Shown here one piece after another: positions 60,241 to 64,000 of a stretch of DNA of 64,000 nucleotides. The number at the start of each line of letters is the position of its first letter. The first letter of the stretch is position 1. The position numbers and the translations under genes are program-made. The DNA is taken from assembly GCF_000002235.5 (NCBI RefSeq), contig NW_022145599.1:27479856-27543855 (forward strand), given 5' to 3'. Under the pieces are notes generated by a model. The model did not search any database. It had not been told where the DNA came from and was given only the letters and a program-made list of their open reading frames with translations. The stretch comes from Strongylocentrotus purpuratus. Taxonomy: Eukaryota > Echinodermata > Echinoidea > Camarodonta > Strongylocentrotidae.

Positions 60241-61122
60241 CAACATTAGATGTTGCTCTGTTTTTGCACCTGTTGCAAAGTTTTAAAACAATCAAGACTC
60301 ATCTTTAAAAGAACCTGAATTGAAAGAAATTAATTGGTATCACAAGAGTATGTGTTAATACATGTACAGGTGTATGTAAATGTATTTGAATGTCACAAAC
60401 ATCCATCAGTCTGAACATGTCAAAACACCTTATAATTCTACTTGAAAGGAATGGAGGTTGTCTGCAGATGTTTGAAATTGACCCTCTTCGTACTTTGGCT
60501 GCAATATTAACCACCCTCCTAGATCTAATGAATGAATTATTGATGTGTAATATTATTTTGTGGATGCATTACTAGAGTCTAGAGGCATGAAACATGTACC
60601 AGGGGTATACATACTGTAATCTTCTCAGGAAATAATGACTGGTTGATTAAAAAACTGAAAAACATGTGTCTTCAGCTCAACATAGGTAAACTCTTTTCTT
60701 GCACTTTTGCTCAGAATTTGCATCTAAATTTCAGATCTATATTAAATGTAAGCTGTTATTTTCATGAGGGTTTTATTTAAGAATGTACATGTAGATGATG
60801 GAAGTAATGGCCTTCTTGAGGACAGGCGACAAGTTTCATCTCAAGTTCTGCCTTTTATACCTCACTGTGGATCATTTAAACCACAAAGTCGAAAAGCGTT
60901 GTTTGCCATGTGCGTGCGTAATACAACAACACACAAATTACTGAGTTATAGACGTTGCATTTGTATGCACTAGTTTTCTTTTCATTAATCAGGAAAACAA
61001 CCTTATGCCCGATAATTTGTGCCGTTGATGGATAAAAAGGGCTTGGTGATATTGTAAATTAAATGGATTATCAATGTGGATAGTACGTACATTCTGCAAC
61101 TATTCCATTGGGGGTTTAGTTA

Positions 61123-61284
61123 CATTTTTGATTCAGTAGTTATTCTGACGTACATGTAGTGTTCATTGTATTAAATTCGACAGAAAGGGTGAATTAAATT
61201 GAACATTTTTGATTCAGTAGTTATTCTGACGTACATGTAGTGTTCATTGTATTAAATTCGACAGAAAGGGTGAATTAAATTGAA
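61123..61284 (+). repeat. 81-bp tandem duplication
   Basis: Two identical units starting CATTTTTGATTCAGTAGTTA at 61123 and 61204. No differences seen, so recent. Confidence 0.97.
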
Positions 61285-61676
61285 CTACTGCAAACAATTG
61301 GGAGAGAGAGAGAGTGAGCGAGGTTCTTTTTCTGTACATTATCTAAGTTCCTGAGGGTAAAGAATTAGGGAGAGTGTAAAGAAATGACTGTCTTATCCTT
61401 AATACTATCACACATTGATTGAGAAAAAAACTATTTTAAGTTTCGTGACGTGAATAAAAGCTGTCTTACATTATGTATTACATGAAAAATAAATGATTTC
61501 AGAATTGCCATGAGACAGAAAAAAAAGTAATCAATACATGTACGTACATGTAATAGATTGGAGATGAACAAGAAGGCATGACATTTTCAATGAATTCTAC
61601 TTCAGAGAAAGTGATTACTTGATACAAAAAATGAGTAGCATCGTGCAAAAAAGAGAGCCTGGACTACAATACTTAA

Positions 61677-62002
61677 AGGTAAAGACCAGTTATGGTCATG
61701 CGATTGCATTGTGAAAGAAACGTTGTGGAATAGATCAGAAAAGGTTGATCATCTAGCATCTAGCATCTGCAAGGTTCTGGAATCATCAAAATGATAAGAA
61801 ATTTGGCCCATTCTTCGTAAAGTTACAAGCACTATACACAGAAAGATGTATATGGGACTACCCTATATCTCTCACAGACCATGAGAGAAACAAATTTACC
61901 AAATATATGTATTAGTCAAAACATATTCTTTCACATGATTGGTAATGAGAGCTTCCATTTCATTTTTTGAAATTGGGGCGTTTCCAATACTGGTCTTTAC
62001 CT
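61677..62002. mobile_element. MITE with TTAA target site
   Basis: Ends AGGTAAAGACCAGT / ACTGGTCTTTACCT with TTAA on both sides (61673-61676, 62003-62006). 326 bp. The TTAA preference suggests mobilisation by a piggyBac or Kolobok transposase. A decayed copy lies at 45960-46150. Confidence 0.88.
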
Positions 62003-62299
62003 TTAAGATGAGTAACTAGAAAGAGGAGTTTTTCCATGCATCTATGTATGTGTGTGTAAAAGAGCTATGAATAGAAGAAAAGTCATTGCCTACTGAACTT
62101 GGTAGTTCCTGTATAAAGCCTTTGGAAATGGGAGAATGCAGTAGTCGATGGGTTCATGTTGATACAAAGTAGAGATATGATGACACCCATTACAACTGAC
62201 ACTTCCTTCATTTCCATTTTCATCCTCATTTACTAACCCATTTCCAGTTTTCCATGCCATGTCTTTCATTTGTATCACTTTCGAATGCAACACCTTGTA

Positions 62300-62783
62300 A
62301 CTTTTCATCTTTTTTTCGTAGATCCATTATCTATACCGGTACTCTTTTCGTTATCGCTTGCATCATAGCGAAGAGTATCTTTAATTTGTGACAGTCTACA
62401 AGCTGATGTTGACATCAATTTAGATACTTCATGGTTAATCACATGGCATTCACACTAGCGAAAAAATTTAAACTCATATAGAGAATCATTTTAGACTATC
62501 TAGTGAGAATGGGGTACACACTGGATTTGAACTTGAATGGAAGAACTCCTTGTATCTTTTCATCTTTTTTGGTTGTAGATCCATTAATTCTATCTGTTCT
62601 TCTCCTTCTCCTTCTCGCTAGCATCAAAGGGAAGTGTATTTTAATTTGTGACAATCTATGAGCTGAAGTTGACATCAATTTTAATCCTTCATGGTCAATC
62701 ATATGGCATTCACACTAAGGGAAATTTATTGTGTTGGGCTACATGTATGTTGTGAGAAAGGGGTAAACACTGGATAAGAACTT
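62300..62783 (+). repeat. Diverged tandem duplication, about 245-bp units
   Basis: Units from about 62300 and 62556 share TTTTCATCTTTTTT, GTAGATCCATTA, TTTAATTTGTGACA, GACATCAATTT and ATGGCATTCACACTA. Confidence 0.8.
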
Positions 62784-63201
62784 TGTAAGATATACTGTAA
62801 ATAGTTTGGGAAGGTCAGTTTACACCGTATTTTTGGCGTCAGCTTGTCATGGGCATTGCTCAGTGTAACCAGTTATATCATTGCAGGCTCTTGATGAGCA
62901 CTATTTACATTTAAGAAAATCTAGTGTTTACACTAGCAATATAGACGCTGTCCGTGATCAAGCTTTTGCTCTAAATAATATTCAAATGTTTGTTTTCAGA
63001 CTACGACAAAATAAAATACTAATACTAAAATATTAGAGAGGTACAGTTTGTAAGCTACCTAGCTAGATCTATACAATAAATTTGATTGTCTGAACAATGT
63101 ATGATTAGACAATAAGATACTTAACTTTTCAGAGCACATCCTGGTTGCTACATTATATTAATTATTATTGATGTACATTACGATGTTTGACAAATTTAAA
63201 T

Positions 63202-63741
63202 TAGTGCTGTAACATCACGGATATCTCCAATTCCGTTTAACCGCCAGTCAAAACCGGACGGTTTTCGGTTTTTAAAAAAAGCCAGGTCCGTGTGAAAAAG
63301 CGGGAAGGCGCCGATTTGTGCTTGCGAACTTGTCACAAATAATAGTAACAATGTCATTTTTAGAAGAATGTGTAAGATCATTAATGTAAATTAAAACAGA
63401 GGACCTAGGATAGAATCTTGTGGTATGCCTTGTATAAAAATTGGATGAATATTATTATAAACTACATATTGAGATCTATTACAAAGATACTTTCAAACCA
63501 AGATGACATACAAATTGGAGTGTTGTTCTAGTTTCAGAGTGGTGAGTCAACACACAGATTACTGAGCTGGGAGACATTGCCAGGCATAGTGCCAGGTGGA
63601 GGGGCATAAATCTAAACTTTAAAAAAAAAAAAAAAAAAAAAAAATTATAAAAAAACGACAAAAACGAAAACGTCCAATTGAAAACGGAATCCGCCATGGG
63701 CAGTCGGATACCGGACGGTTAAACGTTTGACTACAGCACTA
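63202..63741. mobile_element. hAT-type MITE with 8-bp target duplication
   Basis: TAGTGCTGTA / TACAGCACTA ends, flanked by ATTTAAAT on both sides (63194-63201, 63742-63749). 540 bp, with inner CCGTTTAACCG / CGGTTAAACG inverted blocks and a poly-A run at 63619. The 8-bp duplication is the hAT rule. No transposase fragment recognised. Confidence 0.88.
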
Positions 63742-64000
63742 ATTTAAATCCTCTATTTTGCAATGCAATTTTCATAAAATTGGCTGTGAATCCATTTTCT
63801 GCGCAGATAATTGAGATTTTATGAGAGTTTACTCATATGTTTGAAGTTAAGTGCAATTTATGCCAATAATTGGCAATTCACTTAACTATGTTTGAAATTA
63901 GTACCGGTATGTGTTGGAACATATCAAATGGAGAGACACATTTCCATTAGGGCCAGAAAATGAAACATTGATAATAAAAACATGAAATTGGGTGTGAATC

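Larger units (their letters stand above)
58789..63193. other. Intron or intergenic DNA after exon 2 of unidentified gene
   Basis: Apart from the CpG island, duplications and MITE listed separately, AT-rich DNA with many TACATGTA motifs; no exon recognised. Confidence 0.5.

Overview
The window looks like genomic DNA of a marine invertebrate deuterostome, most likely a sea urchin or relative. The grounds are AT-rich introns, abundant TACATGTA-type palindromes, long G/C homopolymers, dense MITE-like repeats and a KATNIP protein clearly alignable with the human one. The species call is inference. There are no bacterial features.

Region 1 (1-36 kb, + strand): the 3' two thirds of KATNIP (katanin-interacting protein, KIAA0556), a ciliary basal-body and microtubule protein. 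I can place 29 exons from 127 to a stop at 34791. The 5' end lies before the window. The exons carry four repeats of a beta-sandwich-like module (TWGD..YYVGLNG..E / HMWLAPF / IWNYNKS signatures). The introns are a museum of repeats: a LINE reverse-transcriptase fragment with a tRNA-like SINE head, several TIR/MITE elements, microsatellites, decayed duplicate copies of one exon and an inverted copy of another. A whole-looking, very young 8.75-kb Ty3/gypsy LTR retrotransposon (20011-28762, antisense) lies in one intron.

Region 2 (36-41.5 kb): COX6B (cytochrome c oxidase subunit 6B) on the - strand, tail-to-tail with KATNIP, with two coding exons and probably a non-coding first exon. The CX9C/CX10C cysteine pattern is intact.

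Region 3 (41.5-48.8 kb): mostly low-complexity intergenic DNA. It holds one convincing but unidentified - strand exon (44204-44361), a weaker - strand terminal-exon candidate (47603-47701) and a CCAAT/GC-box promoter-like patch at about 48.1 kb.

Region 4 (48838-54679): the most interesting object, a 5.84-kb DNA transposon with 23-bp terminal inverted repeats (21/23 match) and a perfect 8-bp target duplication (CAAATTTT). It encodes an IS1016/ISXO2-type (Merlin-like) DDE/N transposase of 527 aa and a second 115-aa protein I do not recognise. Its arms are packed with about 90-bp near-perfect palindromes built from the same motif as its own termini, plus a second family of GACGAAATAAAGC motifs in both orientations.

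Region 5 (54.7-64 kb): the first two coding exons of an unidentified + strand gene (54856-54984, 58699-58788) encoding a charged, Lys/Arg/Glu-rich N-terminus. Its introns carry a GC-rich minisatellite, a possible THAP-like first exon on the opposite strand, a TTAA-flanked MITE and a hAT-type MITE with an 8-bp target duplication.
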